Shown here: piece by piece, positions 12,104 to 25,249 of the stretch
Layout: each line of letters opens with the position of its first letter
Numbering within the stretch: the first letter of the stretch is position 1
From: Henricia sp. BOLD:AAB3569
Taxonomy: Eukaryota > Echinodermata > Asteroidea > Spinulosida > Echinasteridae
Length of the DNA stretch: 64,000 bases
Assembly (NCBI GenBank): GCA_037783545.1
Contig: JBBELK010001435.1
Coordinates: 62,001 to 126,000 of the forward strand
Reading direction: 5' to 3'
Translations under genes and position numbers: made by a program
The notes under the pieces: generated by a model
The model's input: the letters and a program-made list of their open reading frames with translations, nothing else
Told to the model about the DNA's origin: nothing
The model's database searches: none

Positions 12104-14833
12104 GTGTGTCCCAAATGCCGGCAAATTTGGAAATCAAGGAATTTTCCAACCAACTTTAAATTTTGCATGCTCCAAACTGTATATATTCCGCACTTGTCAT
12201 GCAAAATTGACAGATTTTCGCTGGGAAATGACGGAGAAATTTCAGAGTTTAGGGAAAGCGGAGCTCGGCTACGTGGTTATTCCCCTAACCGTGGCTGTTG
12301 GGACACCCTGCGCTGCGCTGGTGTACATTTGTACGGCCGCTGACTCACCCCAGATTGTGACGGGAATTAGGTCAAAGTGTGTCCCAAATGCCGGCAAATT
12401 TGGAAATCAAGGAATTTTCCAACCAACTTCAAATTTTGCATGCTCCAAACTGTATATATTTCGCACTTGTCATGCAAAATTGACAGATTTTCGCTGGGAA
12501 ATGACGGAGAAATTTCAGAGTTTAGGGAAATCGGAGCTCGGCTACGTGGTTATTCCCCTAACCGTGGCTGTTGGGACACCCTGCGCTGCGCTGGTGTACA
12601 TTTGTACGGCCGTTGACTCACCCCAGATTGTGACGGGAATTAGGTCAAAGTGTGTCCCAAATGCCGGCAAATTTGGAAATCAAGGAATTTTCCAACCAAC
12701 TTCAAATTTTGCATACTCCAAACTGTATATATTCCGCACTTGTCATGCAAAATTGACAGATTTTCGCTGGGAAATGACGGAGAAATTTCAGAGTTTAGGG
12801 AAAGCGGAGCTCGGCTACGTGGTTATTCCCCTAACCGTGGCTGTTGGGACACCCTGCGCTGCGCTTGTGTACATTTGTACGGCCGTTGACTCACCCCAGA
12901 TTGTGACGGGAATTAGGTCAAAGTGTGTCCCAAATGCCGGCAAATTTGGAAATCAAGGAATTTTCCAACCAACTTCAAATTTTGCATACTCCAAACTGTA
13001 TATATTCCGCACTTGTCATGCAAAATTGACAGATTTTCGCTGGGAAATGACGGAGAAATGTCAGAGTTTAGGGAAAGCGGAGCTCGGCTACGTGGTTATT
13101 CCCCTAACCGTGGCTGTTGGGACACCCTGCGCTGCGCTGGTGTACATTTGTACGGCCGTTGACTCACCCCAGATTGTGACGGGAATTAGGTCAAAGTGTG
13201 TCCCAAATGCCGGCAAATTTGGAAATCAAGGAATTTTCCAACCAACTTCAAATTTTGCATGCTCCAAACTGTATATATTCCGCACTTGTCATGCAAAATT
13301 GACAGATTTTCGCTAGGAAATGACGGAGAAATTTCAGAGTTTAGGGAAAGCGGAGCTCGGCTACGTGGTTATTCCCCTAACCGTGGCTGTTGGGACACCC
13401 TGCGCTGCGCTGGTGTACATTTGTACGGCCGTTGACTCACCCCAGATTGTGACGGGAATTAGGTCAAAGTGTGTCCCAAATGCCGGCAAATTTGGAAATC
13501 AAGGAATTTTCCAACCAACTTTAAATTTTGCATGCTCCAAACTGTATATATTCCGCACTTGTCATGCAAAATTGACAGATTTTCGCTGGGAAATGACGGA
13601 GAAATTTCAGAGTTTAGGGAAAGCGGAGCTCGGCTACGTGGTTATTCCCCTAACCGTGGCTGTTGGGACACCCTGCGCTGCGCTGGTGTACATTTGTACG
13701 GCCGCTGACTCACCCCAGATTGTGACGGGAATTAGGTCAAAGTGTGTCCCAAATGCCGGCAAATTTGGAAATCAAGGAATTTTCCAACCAACTTCAAATT
13801 TTGCATGCTCCAAACTGTATATATTTCGCACTTGTCATGCAAAATTGACAGATTTTCGCTGGGAAATGACGGAGAAATTTCAGAGTTTAGGGAAATCGGA
13901 GCTCGGCTACGTGGTTATTCCCCTAACCGTGGCTGTTGGGACACCCTGCGCTGCGCTGGTGTACATTTGTACGGCCGTTGACTCACCCCAGATTGTGACG
14001 GGAATTAGGTCAAAGTGTGTCCCAAATGCCGGCAAATTTGGAAATCAAGGAATTTTCCAACCAACTTCAAATTTTGCATACTCCAAACTGTATATATTCC
14101 GCACTTGTCATGCAAAATTGACAGATTTTCGCTGGGAAATGACGGAGAAATTTCAGAGTTTAGGGAAAGCGGAGCTCGGCTACGTGGTTATTCCCCTAAC
14201 CGTGGCTGTTGGGACACCCTGCGCTGCGCTTGTGTACATTTGTACGGCCGTTGACTCACCCCAGATTGTGACGGGAATTAGGTCAAAGTGTGTCCCAAAT
14301 GCCGGCAAATTTGGAAATCAAGGAATTTTCCAACCAACTTCAAATTTTGCATACTCCAAACTGTATATATTCCGCACTTGTCATGCAAAATTGACAGATT
14401 TTCGCTGGGAAATGACGGAGAAATGTCAGAGTTTAGGGAAAGCGGAGCTCGGCTACGTGGTTATTCCCCTAACCGTGGCTGTTGGGACACCCTGCGCTGC
14501 GCTGGTGTACATTTGTACGGCCGTTGACTCACCCCAGATTGTGACGGGAATTAGGTCAAAGTGTGTCCCAAATGCCGGCAAATTTGGAAATCAAGGAATT
14601 TTCCAACCAACTTCAAATTTTGCATGCTCCAAACTGTATATATTCCGCACTTGTCATGCAAAATTGACAGATTTTCGCTGGGAAATGACGGAGAAATTTC
14701 AGAGTTTAGGGAAAGCGGAGCTCGGCTACGTGGTTATTCCCCTAACCGTGGCTGTTGGGACACCCTGCGCTGCGCATGCGCTGGTGTACATTTGTACGGC
14801 CGTTGACTCACCCCAGATTGTGACGGGAATTAG
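12104..14833 (+). repeat. Two tandem copies of a 5-unit higher-order repeat (1365 bp)
   Basis: Unit variants follow the same order in 12104-13468 and 13469-14833: a TTTAAATTTTG unit, a unit with GCCGCTGACTC followed by GGAAATCGGAG, two units with GCATACTCC (the second with GAAATGTCAG), then a standard unit. The copies look almost identical; one visible difference is CGCTAGG versus CGCTGGG in the last unit. A third copy lies at 16951-18315. Confidence 0.85.
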
Positions 14834-15233
14834 GTCAAAGTGTGTCCCAAATGCCGGCAAATTTGGAAATCAAGGAATTTTCCAACCAACTTTAAATTTG
14901 GCATGCTCCAAACTGTATATATTCCGCACTTGTCATGCAAAATTGACAGATTTTCGCTGGGAAATGACGGAGAAATTTCAGAGTTTAGGGAAAGCGGAGC
15001 TCGGCTACGTGGTTATTCCCCTAACCGTGGCTGTTGGGACACCCTGCGCTGCGCTGGTGTACATTTGTACGGCCGTTGACTCACCCCATATTGTGACGGG
15101 AATTAGGTCAAAGTGTGTCCCAAATGCCGGCAAATTTGGAAATCAAGGAATTTTCCAACCAACTTCAAATTTTGCATGCTCCAAACTGTATATATTCCGC
15201 ACTTGTCATGCAAAATTGACAGATTTTCTCTAG
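13320..15233 (+). other. Open frame running through seven B units (637 codons); not called a gene
   Basis: This is the longest uninterrupted frame in the B arrays. It exists because the 273-bp unit (and the 279-bp variant) is a multiple of three and this frame of the consensus has no stop. Elsewhere it is cut by recurrent TAG variants (CGCTAGG and ACCCTAG). The repeat peptide contains KLTDFRWEM, EKFQSLGK and TSNFACSKL. There is no signal peptide, splice structure, non-repeat exon or known domain. Between A and B, 12 of the 14 changed codons in the core are non-synonymous, which does not look like protein conservation. Confidence 0.6.
14771..14779 (+). repeat. TGCGCATGC: 6-bp longer (279-bp) B unit marker
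   Basis: Five B units are 279 bp because they contain TGCGCATGC (14771, 18526, 21735, 39695, 42431). Its reverse complement GCATGCGCA is present in every A and C unit at the matching place, upstream of ACAGCCACGGT. I infer that 279 bp is the older B form and that the 273-bp form lost six bases between GCGC repeats. Confidence 0.8.
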
Positions 15234-16470
15234 GAAATGACGGAGAAATTTCAGAGTTTAGGGAAAGCGGAGCTCGGCTACGTGGTTATTCCCCTAACCG
15301 TGGATGTTGGGACACCCTGCGCTGCGCTGGTGTACATTTGTACGGCCGTTGACTCACCCCAGATTGTGACGGGAATTAGGTCAAAGTGTGTCCCAAATGC
15401 CGGCAAATTTGGAAATCAAGGAATTTTCCAACCAACTTTAAATTTTGCATGCTCCAAACTGTATATATTCCGCACTTGTCATGCAAAATTGACAGATTTT
15501 CGCTGGGAAATGACGGAGAAATTTCAGAGTTTAGGGAAAGCGGAGCTCGGCTACGTGGTTATTCCCCTAACCGTGGCTGTTGGGACACCCTGCGCTGCGC
15601 TGGTGTACATTTGTACGGCCGTTGACTCACCCCAGATTGTGACGGGAATTAGGTCAAAGTGTGTCCCAAATGCCGGCAAATTTGGAAATCAAGGAATTTT
15701 CCAACCAACTTCAAATTTTGCATGCTCCAAACTGTATATATTCCGCACTTGTCATGCAAAATTGACAGATTTTCGCTGGGAAATGACGGAGAAATTTCAG
15801 AGTTTAGGGAAAGCGGAGCTCGGCTACGTGGTTATTCCCCTAACCGTGGCTGTTGGGACACCCTGCGCTGCGCTTGTGTACATTTGTACGGCCGTTGACT
15901 CACCCCAGATTGTGACGAGAATTAGGTCAAAGTGTTTCCCAAATGCCGGCAAATTTGGAAATCAAGGAATTTTCCAACCAACTTCAAATTTTGCATGCTC
16001 CAAACTGTATATATTCCGCACTTGTCATGCAAAATTGACAGATTTTCGCTAGGAAATGACGGAGAAATTTCAGAGTTTAGGGAAAGCGGAGCTCGGCTAC
16101 GTGGTTATTCCCCTAACCGTGGCTGTTGGGACACCCTGCGCTGCGCTGGTGTACATTTGTACGGCCGCTGACTCACCCCAGATTGTGACGGGAATTAGGT
16201 CAAAGTGTGTCCCAAATGCCGGCAAATTTGGAAATCAAGGAATTTTCCAACCAACTTCAAATTTTGCATGCTCCAAACTGTATATATTTCGCACTTGTCA
16301 TGCAAAATTGACAGATTTTCGCTGGGAAATGACGGAGAAATTTCAGAGTTTAGGGAAAGCGGAGCTCGGCTACGTGGTTATTCCCCTAACCGTGGCTGTT
16401 GGGACACCCTGCGCTGCGCTGGTGTACATTTGTACGGCCGTTGACTCACCCCAGATTGTGACGGGAATTA

Positions 16471-16480
16471 GGTCAAACTG
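16471..16480 (+). repeat. Junction of a 73-bp deletion in a B unit
   Basis: GGTCAAACTG joins GGTCAAAGTG to CCAAACTG over a short CAAA homology. The two-unit spacing is 473 instead of 546 bp. The identical junction at 20226-20235 shows that both come from one event followed by duplication. The deletion is not a multiple of three. Confidence 0.9.
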
Positions 16481-16950
16481 TATATATTCCGCACTTGTCA
16501 TGCAAAATTGACAGATTTTCGCTGGGAAATGACGGAGAAATTTCAGAGTTTAGGGAAAGCGGAGCTCGGCTACGTGGTTATTCCCCTAACCGTGGCTGTT
16601 GGGACACCCTGCGCTGCGCTTGTGTACATTTGTACGGCCGTTGACTCACCCCAGATTGTGACGGGAATTAGGTCAAAGTGTGTCCCAAATGCCGGCAAAT
16701 TTGGAAATCAAGGAATTTTCCAACCAACTTCAAATTTTGCATACTCCAAACTGTATATATTCCGCACTTGTCATGCAAAATTGACAGATTTTCGCTGGGA
16801 AATGACGGAGAAATGTCAGAGTTTAGGGAAAGCGGAGCTCGGCTACGTGGTTATTCCCCTAACCGTGGCTGTTGGGACACCCTGCGCTGCGCTGGTGTAC
16901 ATTTGTACGGCCGTTGACTCACCCCAGATTGTGACGGGAATTAGGTCAAA

Positions 16951-18315
16951 GTGTGTCCCAAATGCCGGCAAATTTGGAAATCAAGGAATTTTCCAACCAA
17001 CTTCAAATTTTGCATGCTCCAAACTGTATATATTCCGCACTTGTCATGCAAAATTGACAGATTTTCGCTGGGAAATGACGGAGAAATTTCAGAGTTTAGG
17101 GAAAGCGGAGCTCGGCTACGTGGTTATTCCCCTAACCGTGGCTGTTGGGACACCCTGCGCTGCGCTGGTGTACATTTGTACGGCCGCTGACTCACCCCAG
17201 ATTGTGACGGGAATTAGGTCAAAGTGTGTCCCAAATGCCGGCAAATTTGGAAATCAAGGAATTTTCCAACCAACTTCAAATTTTGCATGCTCCAAACTGT
17301 ATATATTTCGCACTTGTCATGCAAAATTGACAGATTTTCGCTGGGAAATGACGGAGAAATTTCAGAGTTTAGGGAAATCGGAGCTCGGCTACGTGGTTAT
17401 TCCCCTAACCGTGGCTGTTGGGACACCCTGCGCTGCGCTGGTGTACATTTGTACGGCCGTTGACTCACCCCAGATTGTGACGGGAATTAGGTCAAAGTGT
17501 GTCCCAAATGCCGGCAAATTTGGAAATCAAGGAATTTTCCAACCAACTTCAAATTTTGCATACTCCAAACTGTATATATTCCGCACTTGTCATGCAAAAT
17601 TGACAGATTTTCGCTGGGAAATGACGGAGAAATTTCAGAATTTAGGGAAAGCGGAGCTCGGCTACGTGGTTATTCCCCTAACCGTGGCTGTTGGGACACC
17701 CTGCGCTGCGCTTGTGTACATTTGTACGGCCGTTGACTCACCCCAGATTGTGACGGGAATTAGGTCAAAGTGTGTCCCAAATGCCGGCAAATTTGGAAAT
17801 CAAGGAATTTTCCAACCAACTTCAAATTTTGCATACTCCAAACTGTATATATTCCGCACTTGTCATGCAAAATTGACAGATTTTCGCTGGGAAATGACGG
17901 AGAAATGTCAGAGTTTAGGGAAAGCGGAGCTCGGCTACGTGGTTATTCCCCTAACCGTGGCTGTTGGGACACCCTGCGCTGCGCTGGTGTACATTTGTAC
18001 GGCCGTTGACTCACCCCAGATTGTGACGGGAATTAGGTCAAAGTGTGTCCCAAATGCCGGCAAATTTGGAAATCAAGGAATTTTCCAACCAACTTCAAAT
18101 TTTGCATGCTCCAAACTGTATATATTCCGCACTTGTCATGCAAAATTGACAGATTTTCGCTGGGAAATGACGGAGAAATTTCAGAGTTTAGTGAAAGCGG
18201 AGCTCGGCTACGTGGTTATTCCCCTAACCGTGGCTGTTGGGACACCCTGCGCTGCGCTGGTGTACATTTGTACGGCCGTTGACTCACCCTAGATTGTGAC
18301 GGGAATTAGGTCAAA
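16951..18315 (+). repeat. Third copy of the 5-unit B higher-order repeat
   Basis: It has the same variant order as 12104-14833, with small differences: the first unit has TTCAAATTTTG, one unit reads CAGAATTTAGG, and the last has TTTAGTGAAAG and ends with ACCCTAG. Confidence 0.8.
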
Positions 18316-20705
18316 GTGTGTCCCAAATGCCGGCAAATTTGGAAATCAAGGAATTTTCCAACCAACTTCAAATTTTGCATGCTCCAAACTGTATATATTC
18401 CGCACTTGTCATGCAAAATTGACAGATTTTCGCTGGGAAATGACGGAGAAATTTCAGAGTTTAGGGAAAGCGGAGCTCGGCTACGTGGTTATTCCCCTAA
18501 CCGTGGCTGTTGGGACACCCTGCGCTGCGCATGCGCTGGTGTACATTTGTACGGCCGTTGACTCACCCCAGATTGTGACGGGAATTAGGTCAAAGTGTGT
18601 CCCAAATGCCGGCAAATTTGGAAATCAAGGAATTTTCCAACCAACTTTAAATTTGGCATGCTCCAAACTGTATATATTCCGCACTTGTCATGCAAAATTG
18701 ACAGATTTTCGCTGGGAAATGACGGAGAAATTTCAGAGTTTAGGGAAAGCGGAGCTCGGCTACGTGGTTATTCCCCTAACCGTGGCTGTTGGGACACCCT
18801 GCGCTGCGCTGGTGTACATTTGTACGGCCGTTGACTCACCCCATATTGTGACGGGAATTAGGTCAAAGTGTGTCCCAAATGCCGGCAAATTTGGAAATCA
18901 AGGAATTTTCCAACCAACTTCAAATTTTGCATGCTCCAAACTGTATATATTCCGCACTTGTCATGCAAAATTGACAGATTTTCGCTAGGAAATGACGGAG
19001 AAATTTCAGAGTTTAGGGAAAGCGGAGCTCGGCTACGTGGTTATTCCCCTAACCGTGGCTGTTGGGACACCCTGCGCTGCGCTGGTGTACATTTGTACGG
19101 CCGTTGACTCACCCCAGATTGTGACGGGAATTAGGTCAAAGTGTGTCCCAAATTCCGGCAAATTTGGAAATCAAGGAATTTTCCAACCAACTTTAAATTT
19201 TGCATGCTCCAAACTGTATATATTCCGCACTTGTCATGCAAAATTGACAGATTTTCGCTGGGAAATGACGGAGAAATTTCAGAGTTTAGGGAAAGCGGAG
19301 CTCGGCTACGTGGTTATTCCCCTAACCGTGGCTGTTGGGACACCCTGCGCTGCGCTGGTGTACATTTGTACGGCCGTTGACTCACCCCAGATTGTGACGG
19401 GAATTAGGTCAAAGTGTGTCCCAAATGCCGGCAAATTTGGAAATCAAGGAATTTTCCAACCAACTTCAAATTTTGCATGCTCCAAACTGTATATATTCCG
19501 CACTTGTCATGCAAAATTGACAGATTTTCGCTGGGAAATGACGGAGAAATTTCAGAGTTTAGGGAAAGCGGAGCTCGGCTACGTGGTTATTCCCCTAACC
19601 GTGGCTGTTGGGACACCCTGCGCTGCGCTTGTGTACATTTGTACGGCCGTTGACTCACCCCAGATTGTGACGAGAATTAGGTCAAAGTGTTTCCCAAATG
19701 CCGGCAAATTTGGAAATCAAGGAATTTTCCAACCAACTTCAAATTTTGCATGCTCCAAACTGTATATATTCCGCACTTGTCATGCAAAATTGACAGATTT
19801 TCGCTAGGAAATGACGGAGAAATTTCAGAGTTTAGGGAAAGCGGAGCTCGGCTACGTGGTTATTCCCCTAACCGTGGCTGTAGGGACACCCTGCGCTGCG
19901 CTGGTGTACATTTGTACGGCCGCTGACTCACCCCAGATTGTGACGGGAATTAGGTCAAAGTGTGTCCCAAATGCCGGCAAATTTGGAAATCAAGGAATTT
20001 TCCAACCAACTTCAAATTTTGCATGCTCCAAACTGTATATATTTCGCACTTGTCATGCAAAATTGACAGATTTTCGCTGGGAAATGACGGAGAAATTTCA
20101 GAGTTTAGGGAAAGCGGAGCTCGGCTACGTGGTTATTCCCCTAACCGTGGCTGTTGGGACACCCGGCGCTGCGCTGGTGTACATTTGTACGGCCGTTGAC
20201 TCACCCCAGATTGTGACGGGAATTAGGTCAAACTGTATATATTCCGCACTTGTCATGCAAAATTGACAGATTTTCGCTGGGAAATGACGGAGAAATTTCA
20301 GAGTTTAGGGAAAGCGGAGCTCGGCTACGTGGTTATTCCCCTAACCGTGGCTGTTGGGACACCCTGCGCTGCGCTTGTGTACATTTGTACGGCCGTTGAC
20401 TCACCCCAGATTGTGACGGGAATTAGGTCAAAGTGTGTCCCAAATGCCGGCAAATTTGGAAATCAAGGAATTTTCCAACCAACTTCAAATTTTGCATACT
20501 CCAAACTGTATATATTCCGCACTTGTCATGCAAAATTGACAGATTTTCGCTGGGAAATGACGGAGAAATGTCAGAGTTTAGGGAAAGCGGAGCTCGGCTA
20601 CGTGGTTATTCCCCTAACCGTGGCTGTTGGGACACCCTGCGCTGCGCTGGTGTACATTTGTACGGCCGTTGACTCACCCCAGATTGTGACGGGAATTAGG
20701 TCAAA
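18316..20705 (+). repeat. Long duplicated B segment, copy 2
   Basis: It matches 14561-16950 unit by unit at +3755 bp, including the 279-bp unit and the 73-bp deletion. Private changes include AAATTCCGGC near 19152, CTGTAGGGAC near 19880 and CCCGGCGC near 20163. Confidence 0.85.
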
Positions 20706-21524
20706 GTGTGTCCCAAATGCCGGCAAATTTGGAAATCAAGGAATTTTCCAACCAACTTCAAATTTTGCATGCTCCAAACTGTATATATTCCGCACTTGTC
20801 ATGCAAAATTGACAGATTTTCGCTGGGAAATGACGGAGAAATTTCAGAGTTTAGTGAAAGCGGAGCTCGGCTACGTGGTTATTCCCCTAACCGTGGCTGT
20901 TGGGACACCCTGCGCTGCGCTGGTGTACATTTGTACGGCCGTTGACTCACCCTAGATTGTGACGGGAATTAGGTCAAAGTGTGTCCCAAATGCCGGCAAA
21001 TTTGGAAATCAAGGAATTTTCCAACCAACTTCAAATTTTGCATGCTCCAAACTGTATATATTCCGCACTTGTCATGCAAAATTGACAGATTTTCACTGGG
21101 AAATGACGGAGAAATTTCAGAGTTTAGGGAAAGCGGAGCTCGGCTACGTGGTTATTCCCCTAACCGTGGCTGTTGGGACACCCTGCGCTGCGCTGGTGTA
21201 CATTTGTACGGCCGTTGACTCACCCCAGATTGTGACGGGAATTAGGTCAAAGTGTGTCCCAAATGCCGGCAAATTTGGAAATCAAGGAATTTTCCAACCA
21301 ACTTCAAATTTTGCATGCTCCAAACTGTATATATTCCGCACTTGTCATGCAAAATTGACAGATTTTCGCCGGGAAATGACGGAGAAATTTCAGAGTTTAG
21401 TGAAAGCGGAGCTCGGCTACGTGGTTATTCCCCTAACCGTGGCTGTTGGGACACCCTGCGCTGCGCTGGTGTACATTTGTACGGCCGTTGACTCACCCTA
21501 GATTGTGACGGGAATTAGGTCAAA

Positions 21525-23441
21525 GTGTGTCCCAAATGCCGGCAAATTTGGAAATCAAGGAATTTTCCAACCAACTTCAAATTTTGCATGCTCCAAACTG
21601 TATATATTCCGCACTTGTCATGCAAAATTGACAGATTTTCACTGGGAAATGACGGAGAAATTTCAGAGTTTAGGGAAAGCGGAGCTCGGCTACGTGGTTA
21701 TTCCCCTAACCGTGGCTGTTGGGACACCCTGCGCTGCGCATGCGCTGGTGTACATTTGTACGGCCGTTGACTCACCCCAGATTGTGACGGGAATTAGGTC
21801 AAAGTGTGTCCCAAATGCCGGCAAATTTGGAAATCAAGGAATTTTCCAACCAACTTTAAATTTGGCATGCTCCAAACTGTATATATTCCGCACTTGTCAT
21901 GCAAAATTGACAGATTTTCGCTGGGAAATGACGGAGAAATTTCAGAGTTTAGGGAAAGCGGAGCTCGGCTACGTGGTTATTCCCCTAACCGTGGCTGTTG
22001 GGACACCCTGCGCTGCGCTGGTGTACATTTGTACGGCCGTTGACTCACCCCAGATTGTGACGGGAATTAGGTCAAAGTGTGTCCCAAATGCCGGCAAATT
22101 TGGAAATCAAGGAATTTTCCAACCAACTTCAAATTTTGCATGCTCCAAACTGTATATATTCCGCACTTGTCATGCAAAATTGACAGATTTTCGCTAGGAA
22201 ATGACGGAGAAATTTCAGAGTTTAGGGAAAGCGGAGCTCGGCTACGTGGTTATTCCCCTAACCGTGGCTGTTGGGACACCCTGCGCTGCGCTGGTGTACA
22301 TTTGTACGGCCGTTGACTCACCCCAGATTGTGACGGGAATTAGGTCAAAGTGTGTCCCAAATGCCGGCAAATTTGGAAATCAAGGAATTTTCCAACCAAC
22401 TTTAAATTTTGCATGCTCCAAACTGTATATATTCCGCACTTGTCATGCAAAATTGACAGATTTTCGCTGGGAAATGACGGAGAAATTTCAGAGTTTAGGG
22501 AAAGCGGAGCTCGGCTACGTGGTTATTCCCCTAACCGTGGCTGTTGGGACACCCTGCGCTGCGCTGGTGTACATTTGTACGGCCGTTGACTCACCCCAGA
22601 TTGTGACGGGAATTAGGTCAAAGTGTGTCCCAAATGCCGGCAAATTTGGAAATCAAGGAATTTTCCAACCAACTTCAAATTTTGCATGCTCCAAACTGTA
22701 TATATTCCGCACTTGTCATGCAAAATTGACAGATTTTCGCTGGGAAATGACGGAGAAATTTCAGAGTTTAGGGAAAGCGGAGCTCGGCTACGTGGTTATT
22801 CCCCTAACCGTGGCTGTTGGGACACCCTGCGCTGCGCTTGTGTACATTTGTACGGCCGTTGACTCACCCCAGATTGTGACGAGAATTAGGTCAAAGTGTT
22901 TCCCAAATGCCGGCAAATTTGGAAATCAAGGAATTTTCCAACCAACTTCAAATTTTGCATGCTCCAAACTGTATATATTCCGCACTTGTCATGCAAAATT
23001 GACAGATTTTCGCTAGGAAATGACGGAGAAATTTCAGAGTTTAGGGAAAGCGGAGCTCGGCTACGTGGTTATTCCCCTAACCGTGGCTGTTGGGACACCC
23101 TGCGCTGCGCTGGTGTACATTTGTACGGCCGCTGACTCACCCCAGATTGTGACGGGAATTAGGTCAAAGTGTGTCCCAAATGCCGGCAAATTTGGAAATC
23201 AAGGAATTTTCCAACCAACTTCAAATTTTGCATGCTCCAAACTGTATATATTTCGCACTTGTCATGCAAAATTGACAGATTTTCGCTGGGAAATGACGGA
23301 GAAATTTCAGAGTTTAGTGAAAGCGGAGCTCGGCTACGTGGTTATTCCCCTAACCGTGGCTGTTGGGACACCCTGCGCTGCGCTGGTGTACATTTGTACG
23401 GCCGTTGACTCACCCCAGATTGTGACGGGAATTAGGTCAAA
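21525..23441 (+). repeat. Long duplicated B segment, copy 3 (shorter)
   Basis: Seven units match 18316 onward at +3209 bp, starting with the 279-bp unit. The match ends before the 73-bp-deleted unit, and the array passes into the 6-unit repeat that holds the transposon. Confidence 0.8.
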
Positions 23442-24193
23442 GTGTGTCCCAAATGCCGGCAAATTTGGAAATCAAGGAATTTTCCAACCAACTTCAAATT
23501 TTGCATACTCCAAACTGTATATATTCCGCACTTGTCATGCAAAATTGACAGATTTTCGCTGGGAAATGACGGAGAAATTTCAGAGTTTAGGGAAAGCGGA
23601 GCTCGGCTACGTGGTTATTCCCCTAACCGTGGCTGTTGGGACACCCTGCGCTGCGCTTGTGTACATTTGTACGGCCGTTGACTCACCCCAGATTGTGACG
23701 GGAATTAGGTCAAAGTGTGTCCCAAATGCCGGCAAATTTGGAAATCAAGGAATTTTCCAAACAACTTCAAATTTTGCATGCTCCAAACTGTATATATTTC
23801 GCACTTGTCATGCAAAATTGACAGATTTTCGCTGGGAAATGACGGAGAAATTTCAGAGTTTAGGGAAAGCGGAGCTCGGCTACGTGGTTATTCCCCTAAC
23901 CGTGGCTGTTGGGACACCCTGCGCTGCGCTTGTGTACATTTGAACGGCCGTTGACTCACCCCAGATTGTGACGAGAATTAGGTCAAAGTGTTTCCCAAAT
24001 GCCGGCAAATTTGGAAATCAAGGAATTTTCCAACCAACTTCAAATTTTGCATGCTCCAAACTGTATATATTTCGCACTTGTCATGCAAAATTGACAGATT
24101 TTCGCTGGGAAATGACGGAGAAATTTCAGAGTTTAGGGAAAGCGGAGCTCGGCTACGTGGTTATTCCCCTAACCGTGGCTGTTGGGACACCCT
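23169..24193 (+). repeat. Left part of the 6-unit B repeat split by the transposon
   Basis: Four units: an ATATTTCGC unit, a GCATACTCC unit, a unit with TTTCCAAACAAC, and a TTCCCAAATG unit. The series continues across the transposon at 29318-29929, giving the same six-unit order as 32387-34024 and 34025-35662. One unit here reads ATTTGAACGG instead of ATTTGTACGG near 23940. Confidence 0.85.
24192..24193. other. CT target-site duplication, left
   Basis: The interrupted B unit reads GGGACACCCT before the element and CTGCGCTGCG after it. The intact unit reads GACACCCTGCGCTGCG, so CT is duplicated. Confidence 0.75.
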
Positions 24194-24212
24194 CCCAGTG
24201 GGCACAAGACGT
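24194..24212 (+). repeat. Left terminal inverted repeat
   Basis: CCCAGTGGGCACAAGACGT pairs with the right end (CCCAGTGGGCACACGACGT when read inward), 18 of 19 identical. Past this point the ends share only a general GACGTC pattern. Confidence 0.88.
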
Positions 24213-24219
24213 CGTTTAG

Positions 24220-24842
24220 ACGTCGATATGACGTCAGTTATTGACGTCTTATTCAGGTCGTCTGGGGGTCGTATATGCAAAGCCAAAAGACGTCTCCATT
24301 TAGACGAGTAAAAGACGTCTGCATTTAGACGAGTAAAAGACGTCTGCATTTAGACGAGAAAAAGACGTCTGCCTTTTTACGAGAAATAGACGTCTGCTTT
24401 TAGACGAGTAAAAGACGTCTTCTTTTTGACGTCTAATTTACGTCAAATTATTGACGTCTTATTCACGTCTTTTTGGGGTCGTATATGCAAAGCCAAAAGA
24501 CGTCTGCTTTTTGACGAGTAAAAGACGTCTGCTTTTTGACGAGTAAAAGACGTCTGCTTTATGACGAGAAAAAGACGTCTCTTATTGACATCGAATTGAC
24601 GTAAATTATTGACGTCTTATTAACGTCGCTGTGGGGTCGTATATGCAAAGCCAAACGACGTCTGCTTTCAGTCGAGTAAAAGACGTCTGCTTTTTGACGA
24701 GTAAAAGACGTCTGCTTTTTTACGTCTAATTTACGTAAATTATTGACGTCTTATTGACGTCTTTTTGGGGTCGTATATGCAAAGCCAAAAGACGTCTTTT
24801 TCCTGACGTCTTTTAGGCGTCTAAAAGATGTCTTTTCCTGGA
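24220..24842 (+). repeat. Left subterminal repeat field, two nested levels
   Basis: The larger unit contains GTATATGCAAAGCC preceded by TTATTGACGTCTTATT. GTATATGC occurs at 24271, 24481, 24639 and 24773, so spacings are 210, 158 and 134 bp. The spacing shrinks with the number of a roughly 25-bp inner repeat (AAAGACGTCTGC, a T-rich stretch, then GACGAGT) inside each unit. Dense GACGTC sites near the end suggest transposase binding repeats; this is inference from similar elements. A full CRE-type TGACGTCA occurs at 24229-24236. Confidence 0.85.
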
Positions 24843-25249
24843 TCCTGACGCCTTTTCCTGATGCCTCTTCCCGATACCTCATACATTATCATACATTACC
24901 ATACATTAACATTACGCATAGGCTACATATTCATACACTACTTATACACTACTTATACACTACTCATACATTATCTTTATGCGCGATTTATATTTATGCT
25001 CCACGAAAACTTGCACCCTAGAACCCATGGTTGGCACACACCTACTAACCGAATACCAAATTTAATTATAATCACTCGTCACTTTGAGTTTGTTCATCCC
25101 TGACAATTGCCAATTTGCCTATTATCAAGCAACAACCCATTTACAAAAATCAAAACAACTGCCAAAACTGAAGCAAATTAGCATTTTTACACGGTAAATC
25201 TGTTGAGTTACATGCAATCCCACAATGCATTGCATTCTTTTTAACAGCT
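24843..25249. other. AT-rich spacer with a simple repeat
   Basis: Non-coding stretch inside the transposon. 24881-24979 is a degenerate run of CATACATTA and TTATACACTAC words. The rest is AT-rich and unremarkable, with no domain or RNA gene seen. Confidence 0.6.

Larger units (their letters stand above)
14561..16950 (+). repeat. Long duplicated B segment, copy 1
   Basis: This segment begins with the 279-bp unit and includes TTTAAATTTGGCATGC, CCCCATATTG, TTCCCAAATG and the 73-bp-deleted unit. The same variants recur at an offset of exactly 3755 bp (18316-20705), and the first seven units recur at a further 3209 bp (21525-23441). It shows multi-unit duplication within the array. Confidence 0.85.
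9904..24193 (+). repeat. Satellite B array, left arm (273-bp units)
   Basis: About 52 head-to-tail units of 273 bp, interrupted at 24193 by the large transposon. Read on the plus strand, B is homologous to the reverse complement of A. Over the 102-bp core segment from AAGTGTG to CTTGTCAT plus one codon, I count 83 identical bases. B therefore lies inverted relative to the flanking A blocks. The array starts at AACCGTGGCTGT, a word shared by A, B and C. Units carry diagnostic variants (TTCCCAAATG, GCATACTCC, CGCTAGG, ACCCTAG) that recur in fixed order and reveal higher-order repeats. One unit has a 4-bp AGCT duplication near 11713. No gene is embedded. Confidence 0.97.
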
